Translations under genes and position numbers: made by a program
Shown here: positions 26,620 through 35,549 of the stretch, in pieces
Numbering within the stretch: the stretch's first letter is position 1
Layout of the letters: each line of letters begins with the position of its first letter
Notes under the pieces: generated by a model
The model's input: only the letters and a program-made list of their open reading frames with translations
What the model was told of the DNA's origin: nothing
The model's database searches: none
Source of the DNA: Bacillus salipaludis
Lineage (GTDB): Bacteria > Bacillota > Bacilli > Bacillales_B > DSM-18226
Direction: 5' to 3'
DNA length: 64,000 nucleotides
Assembly: GCF_004358205.1 (NCBI RefSeq)
Contig: NZ_SMYO01000003.1
Span: forward strand, 496,001-560,000

Positions 26620-27573
26620 TTACATGGTAAAAAGACGCAGGCGCTCCTCCATAACTGCACGTGCCTCACTCATCATTCCATCTAATAATTCCTGTACAGT
26701 TGGAACATCTTCAATAAGCCCAGCAATTTGTCCACTGTTCATGAAGCCATTTTCACCGTCACCACGCAGGGCACCTTTCAGATGGAAATCCTCCGATGTC
26801 ATCTGACGGTATTGTTCTTCTGATAAACCGTGACGTTCCAAATCAATAATTTGTTTTGCATAGCCTGATTTTAGTACTCTCCTGACCTGGCCAACCGAAC
26901 GGCCCAAAATCACCGTTTCCTGATCGCTAGCCTCAATCAATCGATTTTTATATGTAGAATGGAAAGGTGCTTCCATTGTTGCAATTAAGCGTGTCCCCAT
27001 CTGTACTCCTGACGCCCCGAGCATTAATGCAGCAGCTAAACCATGTCCATCGCCTATCCCCCCTGCAGCTAAGACAGGGACAGAAACATGTTTGCAAATT
27101 TGCGGGATCAGCGTAAAAGTGGTCAATTCTAGATTGGAATTAATTCCGGCTGCTTCAAATCCTTCCGCAACCAAAACATCGGCACCAGCCTCTTCTGCCT
27201 TTTGTGCATGTTTAACAGCCGCAACAATAACAATCACCTTTATGTTATATTCGTGCAATTGTCCAATATAAGGTGCAGGATTGCCGGCAGACAATGAAAC
27301 AACAGGTATCTTGTGTTTAATGACAAGTTGAATCATTTCATCAGTATAGGGACTAACATTGATAGGTATATTGATTGCAAAAGGCTGATCTGTCAGATCC
27401 TTCGTTTCCAGAATAATCGATTCAACCTGCGCAGGGGTCATCGTTCCGCATCCAATCGTCCCAAGCCCTCCAGCATTCGATACAGCTGCTGTCAGTTGAG
27501 CATTACTGATATTACCCATTCCTCCTTGGATAATTGGATATTTTATCGATAGCAATTCATTTACTGATTTCAC
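26620..27573 (-). CDS. FMN-dependent nitronate monooxygenase / enoyl reductase-like protein
   Basis: A TIM-barrel flavoprotein of 317 residues in the 2-nitropropane dioxygenase family. The start IKYPIIQGGMGNIS, LVAEGFEAAGIN, the FMN-binding VLAAGGIGDGHGLAAALMLGASGVQMGT (near 175-200) and the following GTR stretch are typical. The GTG at 27573 has AGAGGAG 7 nt upstream; a longer frame lacks a site. Members oxidise alkyl nitronates, and a subset are FabK enoyl-ACP reductases. Its position at the end of the paa region suggests a role with acyl or aromatic compounds, which I cannot define. Confidence 0.82.
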   Translation of the reverse strand: MKSVNELLSIKYPIIQGGMGNISNAQLTAAVSNAGGLGTIGCGTMTPAQVESIILETKDLTDQPFAINIPINVSPYTDEMIQLVIKHKIPVVSLSAGNPAPYIGQLHEYNIKVIVIVAAVKHAQKAEEAGADVLVAEGFEAAGINSNLELTTFTLIPQICKHVSVPVLAAGGIGDGHGLAAALMLGASGVQMGTRLIATMEAPFHSTYKNRLIEASDQETVILGRSVGQVRRVLKSGYAKQIIDLERHGLSEEQYRQMTSEDFHLKGALRGDGENGFMNSGQIAGLIEDVPTVQELLDGMMSEARAVMEERLRLFTM

Positions 27574-27621
27574 ACAAATTCTCCTCTCATTAAAAAGAAA
27601 TTGCACGGTTCCATTTACAAC

Positions 27622-27659
27622 AAAGCAGCTCTTCAAAAAAATGGTTGAAAAGCTGCTTT
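27622..27659 (-). terminator. Hairpin after paaX
   Basis: AAAGCAGCT and AGCTGCTTT form a 9-bp stem with a 20-nt loop, 6 nt after the paaX stop. The T-tract behind it is poor, so termination may be partial and allow read-through to the next gene. Confidence 0.5.
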
Positions 27660-27664
27660 GTTTG

Positions 27665-28546
27665 TCACTGAATCATATACGGATGGTGTTTAGCATCATA
27701 GGAGTCGTCTTTTTTACATAAATCATTATTTTCCTTAAAAATGCTTTCAAAAAAACGACTGGCCGGTTCCGCAAGAAGTTGATAATATTGGTTAAATAAT
27801 GTGGCTGCAAGGTTTCCATTCCAATTTTCCGGCAATAGTTCTTTTGGAAGTCCGGGATCGATAAACAAAAATTTGCGATATTCATGGACAAGCTTAGTCC
27901 GTTCAACAAAACATTGGGCATCGGTCATTTCACCGCGACTAATAATCTCTTGATTGGCAAAAAATTGCTTGCTGTACGTGATAATAAATTCTTCATATTT
28001 CTCAACCACATCTTCTAACGGCCAGCTTTTTTCAACTAGAGTTTTATTATCTCTTGGACCGATATATTCAGAGACGAAAAAGTCTACATATTCGCTGATA
28101 TCATATTTTTCAATAAGGAGTTTCACTTCTTTTTCCAAGTTATTCGGAGAAATCCAGCAGGCATTTGAAAAGCTGCCAAAGCCGCTCCATAATAATTCTT
28201 GACGAAGTTCATCCCGAATCTGTCTCTTCTCTTCGGGAATGGTATACATAAGAACACGCCATTTTCCATCCCATTCACTTGGATTCAGCTTGAAAATACG
28301 ATTTCCTGCTTCTTCAATTCGGTCTATACCCTGTTTTGTTAGAAAATAATAGCTGCGATTCTCGACCTTTTCAGATTGGATCCACCCTTGTTTCAACATA
28401 CGGGAAACGGCTACCCGAACGGCCTGCTCATTATGACCGAATTCCTTTAGTAGTCCAATTAGACTGCCAATCCAAATTTTATTCCCATAGTGATGAATAT
28501 AATCACCGTATATTGTAAAAATCATGGAGCGTGTATTTTCACCCAT
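27665..28546 (-). CDS. paaX: PaaX family repressor of phenylacetate degradation
   Basis: A 293-residue PaaX-type regulator. The N-terminal winged helix includes LLKEFGHNEQAVRVAVSRMLKQGWIQ, followed by the KWRVLMYTIPEEKRQIRDELRQ and GFGSFSNACWISP stretches of the PaaX central domain, and the C-terminal PaaX_C region. Family members are released from DNA by phenylacetyl-CoA. It is at the end of the paa run but has its own promoter-like region upstream with the palindromic TTATACGAGCGTTATAA at about 28.58 kb. It probably controls paaA and paaI through the ACGTT-type sites described below. Confidence 0.93.
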   Translation of the reverse strand: MGENTRSMIFTIYGDYIHHYGNKIWIGSLIGLLKEFGHNEQAVRVAVSRMLKQGWIQSEKVENRSYYFLTKQGIDRIEEAGNRIFKLNPSEWDGKWRVLMYTIPEEKRQIRDELRQELLWSGFGSFSNACWISPNNLEKEVKLLIEKYDISEYVDFFVSEYIGPRDNKTLVEKSWPLEDVVEKYEEFIITYSKQFFANQEIISRGEMTDAQCFVERTKLVHEYRKFLFIDPGLPKELLPENWNGNLAATLFNQYYQLLAEPASRFFESIFKENNDLCKKDDSYDAKHHPYMIQ

Positions 28547-28580
28547 TCATTTCACCCCCCCATTCTTTTTATCACATAAT

Positions 28581-28597
28581 TTATACGAGCGTTATAA
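28581..28597. promoter_or_regulatory. Palindrome at the paaX promoter, candidate auto-operator
   Basis: TTATACGAGCGTTATAA is an imperfect inverted repeat (TTATA/TATAA arms) about 40 bp upstream of paaX, overlapping a TATAAC -10-like box with a TTGAGT -35-like box before it. It shares only ATAACG with the paaA site. Confidence 0.4.
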
Positions 28598-28626
28598 TTT
28601 TTATATATTTTACTCAAAAAAGCAAG

Positions 28627-29403
28627 CTATTTCCCTGAAAAACGAGGGGCTCTTTTTTCACTAAATGCATTTAAGGCTTCTACGCGATCTTCCGTCGGTA
28701 TCGTTAGTTCGTATGCTTTTGCTTCAATTTCAAGCCCTGTTTGTAAATCGGTGTTAAGCCCTCTTGTAATCGCATATTTTGCCTGTCTGATGGCAACTGG
28801 CCCATTTTTCATTATTTTTGCAGCAAATTCCTCACAAGCAGACATTAATTCGTTACGAGACACTACCTCTAGGACTATACCCAATTCTAGTGCTTCTTGG
28901 GCAGACAATTTCTTTGCCGTGAAAATTAATTCCTTTGCCTTTGTTTCGCCAACTAATCGCGGCAATCGCTGTGTTCCGCCTGCTCCTGGAATAATTGCCC
29001 AGCTTGTTTCGGTTAATCCCAAAGAGATTCCTTCTACAGCAATAGCAAAGTCACAGGATAGCAGCCATTCAAATCCACCGCCAAGCGCATAGCCATTAAC
29101 AGCTGCAATTGTTGGCTGCGGTAGCAATGCAATACTGTTAAACACATCGCGAATGGCTTTTACATTTCTTCTGGTTTCTGTTTCTGTTAATGTTTTTCTT
29201 TCCTTCAAATCAGCGCCTGCGCTAAAAGCCTTTTCTCCAGCTCCGGTAAAAATAACGACGTGAACATCGGGATTTAACGAGATTTCATTCACCACTTCTT
29301 GAAGCTGGGAAAGTGTAGCATAGTTAAAACAGTTTAAAACGTCAGGTCGATTAACGGTAACATAACCAATATGATTTTCTACTTTATATAAGACATTTTC
29401 CAT
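28627..29403 (-). CDS. Enoyl-CoA hydratase/isomerase family protein (paa cluster)
   Basis: A crotonase-fold enzyme of 258 residues. The oxyanion-hole regions AFSAGADLKER (about 59-69) and GYALGGGFEWLLSCD (about 104-118) and both catalytic glutamates (in GGGFE and in LGLTETSWAIIPGAGG) are present, so it should be an active hydratase. It lies between paaJ and paaX. It could be a second dehydroadipyl-CoA hydratase or the crotonase-type alternative oxepin-CoA hydrolase, which the cluster otherwise lacks. Confidence 0.85.
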   Translation of the reverse strand: MENVLYKVENHIGYVTVNRPDVLNCFNYATLSQLQEVVNEISLNPDVHVVIFTGAGEKAFSAGADLKERKTLTETETRRNVKAIRDVFNSIALLPQPTIAAVNGYALGGGFEWLLSCDFAIAVEGISLGLTETSWAIIPGAGGTQRLPRLVGETKAKELIFTAKKLSAQEALELGIVLEVVSRNELMSACEEFAAKIMKNGPVAIRQAKYAITRGLNTDLQTGLEIEAKAYELTIPTEDRVEALNAFSEKRAPRFSGK

Positions 29404-29471
29404 AAAACAATTCCGCTCCTTTATTAAGAAAAAATAGCCCTTATAGTCAGACTATATAAGGGCATTAATAG

Positions 29472-30677
29472 TTAATTTTCAATATTTTCAATGATTGCGG
29501 CAATTCCTTGTCCAACACCAATACACATGGTTGCCAGACCATATTGAACGTTTTGTTTTTTCATTTCATGGACAAGGGTAGTCAAAATACGGGCCCCACT
29601 TGCTCCAAGCGGATGGCCAAAAGCAATGGCACCGCCATTAACATTTACTTTATCCGCATCAAGCTCCAATTGTCTCATACATTCGATGGACTGGGAGGCA
29701 AAGGCTTCGTTTAATTCAACTAACCCAATCTTATCGATTGATAGATTCGCTCTTGTAAGGGCTTTTCTTGAAGCATAGATAGGTCCTAATCCCATTACAG
29801 ATGGTTCAAGACCCGCAACTGCTCCCACTACATATTTAGCAAGCGGCTTTAAGCCAAGTTCCTTTGCTTTTTCAGCGCTCATTAACAATACGGCAGAAGC
29901 ACCATCATTTACACCGGATGCATTTCCCGCAGTGACCGTACCTCCTTCAAAAATAGGCCGAAGTTTTGATAGCTTTTCTAAGGAAGTATCCGGGCGTGGA
30001 TGCTCGTCCTTTGTTACCACTACCTCGTTCCCTTTCCGATCTTTAAAGGTGACAGGAACAATTTCATTCGCAAACCGTTCGTTTTCCATAGCGACTTTGG
30101 CTCGTTGCTGGCTTCGAAGCGCAAATTCATCTTGTTCTTCACGTGTGATCGAACAGCGCTGCGCTACATTTTCAGCTGTTTGAGGCATCGATTCTGCCCC
30201 GTACATTTCTTCTAATTTTTTATTTGTGAAGCGCCAGCCAATCGTCGTATCCTGAAGTTCCATGGAACCTCTTGGGTAGTCAACCTCAGGCTTGCCCATG
30301 ACATAAGGAGCACGTGTCATGCTCTCCGTTCCACCAGCAATATAGATATCTCCTTCACCCACAGCGATTGATCTAGCTGCTAGAATTACAGCATCTAAAC
30401 CTGAACCGCAAAGACGGTTAATCGTTGTGCCACCTACAGTAATCGGCAGTCCAGCAAGAAGTCCTGACATTCTGGCAACATTTCGATTGTCTTCCCCTGC
30501 TTGATTGGCATTTCCAAAAATGACATCTTCGATTTGTTCCGGAGGAAGGTTAGGATTTCTTTCAAGAAGAGCCTTGATGACGATGGCGCCTAAATCATCT
30601 GGGCGAACACTTTTTAAAGCACCTTTATATTTTCCAATCGGCGTTCTAACTGCGTCGACAATTACAACTTCTTTCAT
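29472..30677 (-). CDS. paaJ: 3-oxoadipyl-CoA / 3-oxo-5,6-dehydrosuberyl-CoA thiolase
   Basis: A thiolase of 401 residues that cleaves 3-oxoadipyl-CoA to succinyl-CoA and acetyl-CoA and acts on the dehydrosuberyl intermediate. The acyl-enzyme cysteine is in [11 protein letters not shown] (about 87-97), the histidine in [11 protein letters not shown] and the second cysteine in CIGVGQG. The [10 protein letters not shown] form is that of PaaJ/PcaF, unlike the [10 protein letters not shown] of the biosynthetic thiolase at 54.4 kb. Its ATG overlaps the paaH stop by 4 bp (ATGA), showing coupling. Confidence 0.92.
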   Translation of the reverse strand: MKEVVIVDAVRTPIGKYKGALKSVRPDDLGAIVIKALLERNPNLPPEQIEDVIFGNANQAGEDNRNVARMSGLLAGLPITVGGTTINRLCGSGLDAVILAARSIAVGEGDIYIAGGTESMTRAPYVMGKPEVDYPRGSMELQDTTIGWRFTNKKLEEMYGAESMPQTAENVAQRCSITREEQDEFALRSQQRAKVAMENERFANEIVPVTFKDRKGNEVVVTKDEHPRPDTSLEKLSKLRPIFEGGTVTAGNASGVNDGASAVLLMSAEKAKELGLKPLAKYVVGAVAGLEPSVMGLGPIYASRKALTRANLSIDKIGLVELNEAFASQSIECMRQLELDADKVNVNGGAIAFGHPLGASGARILTTLVHEMKKQNVQYGLATMCIGVGQGIAAIIENIEN

Positions 30678-31543
30678 TTTTTCACCAACTCTTCTTTTTT
30701 GGTATAATCATAAACACCTTTACCCGTTTTACGGCCAAGTCTGCCTGCAGCTACATATTGTTCAAGTAATGGTGCTGGACGGTATTTTTCGCCTAATTTT
30801 TCATGCAAGTATCTCAAGTTATTTAAACGGGCATCCAATCCAACAAGGTCAACTAATTCAAATGGGCCCATTGGATAGTTCAATCCAAGTTTGATAGCTT
30901 TATCAATGTCTTCAGGTGTTCCAAGTCCTTCTTGAAGCATATAAAAAGCTTCATTACCGACAAGACAGCTGATACGGCTAGTGACAAAACCAGGGAATTC
31001 ATTGATTACAACCGTTTCTTTCTCCATTTGTTCCGCCACTTTTTTAATCGTTTCAGCGGTTTCATCACTCGTTTCAAGACCGCGGACGATTTCTACAAGC
31101 GGCATTTTGTGAACCGGATTAAAGAAGTGCATTGCAATCGTTTGATCCGCGCGTTTACCATATGATGCAATTTCTGTTGGACTCATGGTAGAAGTATTGG
31201 TAGCAAATAAGCAATGTTCTGGTGCAAATTGCTCCATTGTTTCAAAAACCTGTTTTTTAATTACTGCTTTTTCAGGGACAGCCTCAATAATTAAGTCAGC
31301 AATAGAACATGCCTGCGGCAGATCACTCGCATAGGATAGATTCGCTTTCGCGAAATTTTCCTGTTCAGAAGAAATTTTTCCTCTTTCGCGTCCTTTTGCA
31401 AAAATGGAATTTAATTCACCTTCGGCACTTTTAAGCGCATTTTCATTCACATCAACCAATGTAACGGAAAATCCACCAAGTGCAGATACATAGGCAATCC
31501 CTCTACCCATTACACCAGAACCAACAACAACGATGTTTTTCAT
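30674..31543 (-). CDS. paaH: 3-hydroxyadipyl-CoA dehydrogenase
   Basis: Oxidises 3-hydroxyadipyl-CoA to the 3-oxo form with NAD+. In 289 residues the Rossmann motif VVGSGVMGRGIAYVSA is at 5-20, the HFFNPVHKMPLVEIVRG signature near 138-154 and NEFPGFVTSRISCLVGNEAF near 178-197. AAAGGAGAG lies upstream of the ATG at 31543; an in-frame TTG directly before it is an alternative. The stop overlaps paaJ. It is separated from the aldehyde dehydrogenase gene by a 15-bp perfect hairpin. Confidence 0.92.
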   Translation of the reverse strand: MKNIVVVGSGVMGRGIAYVSALGGFSVTLVDVNENALKSAEGELNSIFAKGRERGKISSEQENFAKANLSYASDLPQACSIADLIIEAVPEKAVIKKQVFETMEQFAPEHCLFATNTSTMSPTEIASYGKRADQTIAMHFFNPVHKMPLVEIVRGLETSDETAETIKKVAEQMEKETVVINEFPGFVTSRISCLVGNEAFYMLQEGLGTPEDIDKAIKLGLNYPMGPFELVDLVGLDARLNNLRYLHEKLGEKYRPAPLLEQYVAAGRLGRKTGKGVYDYTKKEELVKK

Positions 31544-31570
31544 CAAAGATCTCTCCTTTGTCTAATTAAA

Positions 31571-31606
31571 ACGTACGAATGAGACGTGGAAGTCTCATTC
31601 GTACGT
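31571..31606. repeat. Perfect 15-bp inverted repeat between ALDH and paaH
   Basis: ACGTACGAATGAGAC and GTCTCATTCGTACGT pair perfectly around a 6-nt loop. On the minus (coding) strand only TTTT follows. It lies within the paa operon, between two genes that should be expressed together, so it may act as an mRNA processing or partial termination site. Confidence 0.75.
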
Positions 31607-31614
31607 GTGGGATA

Positions 31615-33123
31615 TTAAACACCTAGTGGATTTATTGGACGACTTCCAAAGTAAGAAACAATGCTCTTTGTTTCGGTATAAAGATCGAGTGTTTCAATGC
31701 ATAACTCACGGCCGAAACCTGATTGCTTATAACCGCCAAATGGTGTACCAGGGAAGGCCGAGAATGGGCAGTTTACCATCACGATTCCTGCTTCAATTTG
31801 CTTTGCCACACGAGTTGCGCGCGCGCCATCTTTTGACCAAACTGCTGAACCTAATCCGAATTCTGTGTCGTTTGCAAGTTTAATTGCTTCTTTTTCATCC
31901 TTAAACTTCATAACTACTACAACAGGCCCAAAGATTTCTTCCTTTACAACTGTCATGTCGTGATTGACATTTGCAATGACAGTCGGCTCATACCAGAATC
32001 CACCTTCATATCCTTCTACAACAGCAGGCTTTCCTCCTGCTAAAATCTCTGCGCCTTCTTCAATTGCGGATTTTACAAAGCCATCGATAACTTCTAATTG
32101 TGCTTGATCAATGATTGCACCCATATGAGTGCCTTTATCAAATGGATTCGCAAGTACTAATTTCTTTGTTTTTTCAACAAACTTCGTGATGAATTCATCG
32201 TAAATATCTTCATGAACATATAAACGTGAACGTGCTTCACAGGATTGTCCAGAGTTATAGAAGATTCCGAAAAGAGATCCATCAACGGCAGCATCGATAT
32301 CCGCATCTTCAAATACGAGATTAGGAGATTTACCGCCTAATTCAAGCGTAACACGTTTTAATGTTTCAGAAGCTTTTGCCATAATATCTTTACCGATTGG
32401 TGTAGAACCAGTGAAAGCCACTTTATTTACTTTTGGATGTTCTACAAGGTAGTTTCCAACCTCTGAACCTGATCCAGGAACAATGTTGACAACACCAGCT
32501 GGTACGCCTGCTTCTAAGCAGATTTCACCTAAAATAATCGCAGTAAGCGGAGTTAAGCTAGCTGGTTTTACAATAACAGAACAACCAACTGCAATCGCCG
32601 GAGCGATTTTCCAAGCAGCCATCATCAATGGATAGTTCCAAGGAATGATTTGCGCACATACGCCAACAGGCTCTTTTTCAGTAAAATTATGAAATTGGCC
32701 AGGCATATTATTAACGACACCGCGGTGTCCGACAATAGCCCCTGCATAGAATTCAAAATCTTCAATCGCTTGTGATACTTGCCCTTGTGCAGCAGCTAAA
32801 GATTTACCAGTGTCCAAAATTTCTAATTCTACCAATTCATTGAACCGGGAGCGCATAATTGCGGCAATCTTATTTAACACTTGTGAACGACGGTTAATTG
32901 GATATTTACGCCATTTTCCGTGATCAAATGCTTCGCGTGCTGCTAAAACGGCTCTCTCTGCATCCTCTTGTGATGCTTTTGCTACTTCAGCAACTAATTC
33001 ACCAGTAGCTGGATTATAAGTTTTAATCGTTTTTCCATTGGAGCTTTCTACCTTTTCGCCGTTTATAATTAAATGATAGTAATCTCTTTTTAAAGAAACC
33101 GCTTCAGTTACTTGTGTTGTCAT
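31615..33123 (-). CDS. Aldehyde dehydrogenase, probable paa semialdehyde dehydrogenase
   Basis: An NAD(P)-dependent aldehyde dehydrogenase of 502 residues with the catalytic cysteine in NSGQSCEARSRLYV (about 290-303), the general-base glutamate in TLELGGKSPNLVFEDAD and PWNYPLMMAAWKIAPA in the cofactor site. In the paa pathway the ring-cleaved semialdehyde must be oxidised. E. coli uses the ALDH half of PaaZ for this. Here there is only the ALDH part without the fused MaoC hydratase domain. Phenylacetaldehyde oxidation is the alternative. GAGGAGG precedes the ATG. Confidence 0.88.
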   Translation of the reverse strand: MTTQVTEAVSLKRDYYHLIINGEKVESSNGKTIKTYNPATGELVAEVAKASQEDAERAVLAAREAFDHGKWRKYPINRRSQVLNKIAAIMRSRFNELVELEILDTGKSLAAAQGQVSQAIEDFEFYAGAIVGHRGVVNNMPGQFHNFTEKEPVGVCAQIIPWNYPLMMAAWKIAPAIAVGCSVIVKPASLTPLTAIILGEICLEAGVPAGVVNIVPGSGSEVGNYLVEHPKVNKVAFTGSTPIGKDIMAKASETLKRVTLELGGKSPNLVFEDADIDAAVDGSLFGIFYNSGQSCEARSRLYVHEDIYDEFITKFVEKTKKLVLANPFDKGTHMGAIIDQAQLEVIDGFVKSAIEEGAEILAGGKPAVVEGYEGGFWYEPTVIANVNHDMTVVKEEIFGPVVVVMKFKDEKEAIKLANDTEFGLGSAVWSKDGARATRVAKQIEAGIVMVNCPFSAFPGTPFGGYKQSGFGRELCIETLDLYTETKSIVSYFGSRPINPLGV

Positions 33124-33138
33124 GAGTTGATCCTCCTC

Positions 33139-33912
33139 TTATTTGCCGATAAAGGTTGGTTTTCTTTTTTCCATAAAGGCCTGAACGCCTTCACGAGCAT
33201 CTTTTGTTAGACCAGCAATTCTTTGGGCTTGCGCCTCTTCTTCTAAGTAGTCAGTAAAGGATTTTTCACCTGTAGATTTGATTGTGCGTTTGATTAATCC
33301 AATTGCTTTTGTTGGTAATGCCGCAATTCGCTCTGCAAATTGGGTGACTTCAGCATCCCAGTTATCAGTAGATACCACTTTAGTCGCCAGCCCCAATGAA
33401 AGCGCTTGATCCGCAGGGATTTTTTCACCTAAAATCGAAATTTCCAATGCTTTTGCTTCTCCTACTAATCTAGTAAGGAAGTAACTATTACCTGAATCTG
33501 GGATTAAACCAATGTGAATAAAAGCATTTAAGAAGCTTGCGCGTTCTGAAAGAATACGAAAATCACAGGCTAATGCAAGGCTAAAACCTGCACCGGCAGC
33601 AATCCCGTTGACAGCCGCTATAATCGGTTTCTCACATTGATAAATTTGCTTTATCATCGGCCCGTATTTCTCCCTTAATACCTGCCCATGATCCATATTT
33701 TCATCTACTTCTGACAGGTCTTGACCGGAGCAAAAACCACGTCCTTCACCGGTAATAACGATGCAGCGGACCTCTTCAGCTGTAGAAGCTATTTTAATGG
33801 CTTTAGTAATTTCTCTATTCATTTGAGCCACGAATGCATTTAATGTAGTTGGCCGATTTAACGTAATCCAGGCCACACCGTTTTCAACAGCATACAAAAT
33901 CGTTTCGTACAT
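33139..33912 (-). CDS. paaG: 1,2-epoxyphenylacetyl-CoA isomerase
   Basis: A 257-residue crotonase-fold protein that isomerises ring-1,2-epoxyphenylacetyl-CoA to oxepin-CoA. The hydratase glutamate is replaced (GIAAGAGFSLALACD) and the PaaG-type aspartate is present in IGLIPDSGNSYFLTRLVG, which separates it from the hydratases on either side. I start at the ATG at 33912, which has GGGAG 8 nt upstream. It starts 4 bp after the preceding crotonase gene, showing one transcript. Confidence 0.88.
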   Translation of the reverse strand: MYETILYAVENGVAWITLNRPTTLNAFVAQMNREITKAIKIASTAEEVRCIVITGEGRGFCSGQDLSEVDENMDHGQVLREKYGPMIKQIYQCEKPIIAAVNGIAAGAGFSLALACDFRILSERASFLNAFIHIGLIPDSGNSYFLTRLVGEAKALEISILGEKIPADQALSLGLATKVVSTDNWDAEVTQFAERIAALPTKAIGLIKRTIKSTGEKSFTDYLEEEAQAQRIAGLTKDAREGVQAFMEKRKPTFIGK

Positions 33913-33916
33913 ATGG

Positions 33917-34693
33917 TTATCTCCCTTTAAATTCCGGCTTCCGCTTTTCAATAAAAGCGTTCATACCTTCTTTTTGATCTTCGGAAGCAAATAATAAATA
34001 GAAATTTTTCCGTTCATATTGCATTCCTTCATAAAGAGAATAATCCACCGCTTTATTGACTGCATCTTTAATATAACGAATTGAAAGCGGCGCTTGGTTT
34101 GCAATAAATCTTGCTGTTTTCATCGTTTCTTCCATTAATAATTCAGGATAGACAACTCGATTAATTAATCCGTGCTGAAAGGCACTTTCTGTTGAAATTC
34201 GAGTGCCGTTCCATAACCATTCCAACGCTTTCGTTCTGCCGACAATTTTTGTCAAGCGCTGGGTGCCACCCGCTCCCGGCATAACCCCAAGGTTCACTTC
34301 CGGGAATGAAAATTCCGTACCGCTGGCTGCAATTAATAAATCACAGCTCAGTGCCAACTCAAATCCCCCGCCAAAAACAAAGCCTTTTACCGCACCAATG
34401 ATTGGCTTTTTGATTAAAGATAGACGGTCCCACTCGGCAAATTGATTTAATAGCTCCAATCGAATTGGATCATCCCCTGCCATTTCATCAATATCTGCAC
34501 CTGCTGAAAACGCCCGTCCTTTCCCCGTGATCACGATAACCTGAACTTTCTCATCCCCGTCGAAAGTTTCCATCGCATCAACAATTTCGTGTACCATTGT
34601 TCGATTTAAGGCATTATATTGAGCTGGTCTATTTAGCTCAATAAGCGCTACACCGTCTTGATGTGAAGCTTCAATAAATTTATAAGCTTTCAT
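33917..34693 (-). CDS. paaF: 2,3-dehydroadipyl-CoA hydratase (enoyl-CoA hydratase)
   Basis: A 258-residue crotonase-fold enzyme with both catalytic glutamates (GFVFGGGFELALSCD and FSFPEVNLGVMPGAGGTQRL split around residues 106-143). It therefore fits a true hydratase such as PaaF. Its ATG overlaps the EthD gene stop by one base (TAATG). Which of this gene and the one at 28.6 kb is the main PaaF cannot be decided by eye. Confidence 0.82.
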   Translation of the reverse strand: MKAYKFIEASHQDGVALIELNRPAQYNALNRTMVHEIVDAMETFDGDEKVQVIVITGKGRAFSAGADIDEMAGDDPIRLELLNQFAEWDRLSLIKKPIIGAVKGFVFGGGFELALSCDLLIAASGTEFSFPEVNLGVMPGAGGTQRLTKIVGRTKALEWLWNGTRISTESAFQHGLINRVVYPELLMEETMKTARFIANQAPLSIRYIKDAVNKAVDYSLYEGMQYERKNFYLLFASEDQKEGMNAFIEKRKPEFKGR

Positions 34694-34995
34694 TAATCGT
34701 CTTCTCCGATAACCAAAGTAACTAGCTTACCGGCAAATTTCATTAAGTCTTTTCCAGAAGCTTTACCTTCTTCGGAACGCATGCCCTTTTGTAAATCCTC
34801 ATGGCTGTCATAACGCATTTCACACATTAAATAATAAGGAGGCTCCCCGCCCATTGGCGTTCCAGTAAATCTTGTTACTTTGATTTCACGCAAGCCAGGA
34901 ATTTTTTCCGTGATTGGAACATGTACATTATTATAATGTTCATCAAATGCAGCCTTGTCTTCCGGTTGTTTATATAAAGCAATTAATTTAGCCAT
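34693..34995 (-). CDS. EthD family protein in the paa operon
   Basis: A 100-residue dimeric alpha+beta barrel (EthD/ferredoxin-like) protein. The family pattern KLIALYKQPEDKAAFDEHY followed by HVPITEKIPGLREIKVTRF is at the N-terminus. EthD proteins accompany oxygenase or aromatic pathway genes, but their activity is poorly defined. It lies between paaD and paaF with short gaps and a clear GAGGAG site. E. coli paa clusters have no such gene. It might help ring opening or protect against a reactive oxepin/aldehyde intermediate; this is inference. Confidence 0.85.
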   Translation of the reverse strand: MAKLIALYKQPEDKAAFDEHYNNVHVPITEKIPGLREIKVTRFTGTPMGGEPPYYLMCEMRYDSHEDLQKGMRSEEGKASGKDLMKFAGKLVTLVIGEDD

Positions 34996-35022
34996 AATCG
35001 ATTCTCCTCACATTCTCTTTAT

Positions 35023-35523
35023 CTACATTAAAGTTGATATCGGTTTCATTGCTTCAAATGGGTTTTTACAATTTTTACAGTATAAAATACTTCTGCAAGC
35101 TGTCGGCCCAAAGATGTTATCCATGGTCACATAGGTAGAACCGCAAAACGGGCAATCAACATGCCACGATCCATCACTGTCCATTAAACGAGGTGGAGGA
35201 GCAATTCCGAATGCTTTAAGTCCATTTCTGCCTTTTTCAGATATCCGATCTGACGTCCATGGCGGGTGGTTGATAAATTCTACCTTAACCTTTTCTACAT
35301 ACTCAATGGCCTTCACGGCATTTTCGATATTTTTTTGAATAATGCTAAGGGCCGGACATCCTAAAAAGGTCGGCAGGATCTTTATCTCAATCACACCGTT
35401 TTCGGCCATTACCTCCTCTACCATACCCAAGTCAATAATACTCACTGTATCGATTTCAGGATCTTTAACCTCATTTAATACATCTAATACCTGCTTTTCC
35501 AGTGATTTTATAGACATTTGCAT
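35023..35523 (-). CDS. paaD: Phenylacetyl-CoA epoxidase assembly subunit
   Basis: A 166-residue PaaD protein: an N-terminal MIP18/DUF59 domain (VLNEVKDPEIDTVSIIDLGMV) and a C-terminal zinc-ribbon with CPFCGSTYVTMDN and YCKNCKNPF. It takes part in maturation of the epoxidase metal centre. The ATG at 35523 has GAGGTG upstream; the GTG six bases earlier overlaps that site. It follows paaC in the usual ABCD order. No paaE reductase gene follows. Confidence 0.92.
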   Translation of the reverse strand: MQMSIKSLEKQVLDVLNEVKDPEIDTVSIIDLGMVEEVMAENGVIEIKILPTFLGCPALSIIQKNIENAVKAIEYVEKVKVEFINHPPWTSDRISEKGRNGLKAFGIAPPPRLMDSDGSWHVDCPFCGSTYVTMDNIFGPTACRSILYCKNCKNPFEAMKPISTLM

Positions 35524-35549
35524 GATCACACCTCTTTTCTATGTTTACA

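Noticed and set aside
26620..27573. FabK enoyl-ACP reductase as a firm call
   Set aside because: The FMN-barrel motifs are shared by nitronate monooxygenases and FabK. No fatty-acid synthesis neighbours support FabK.
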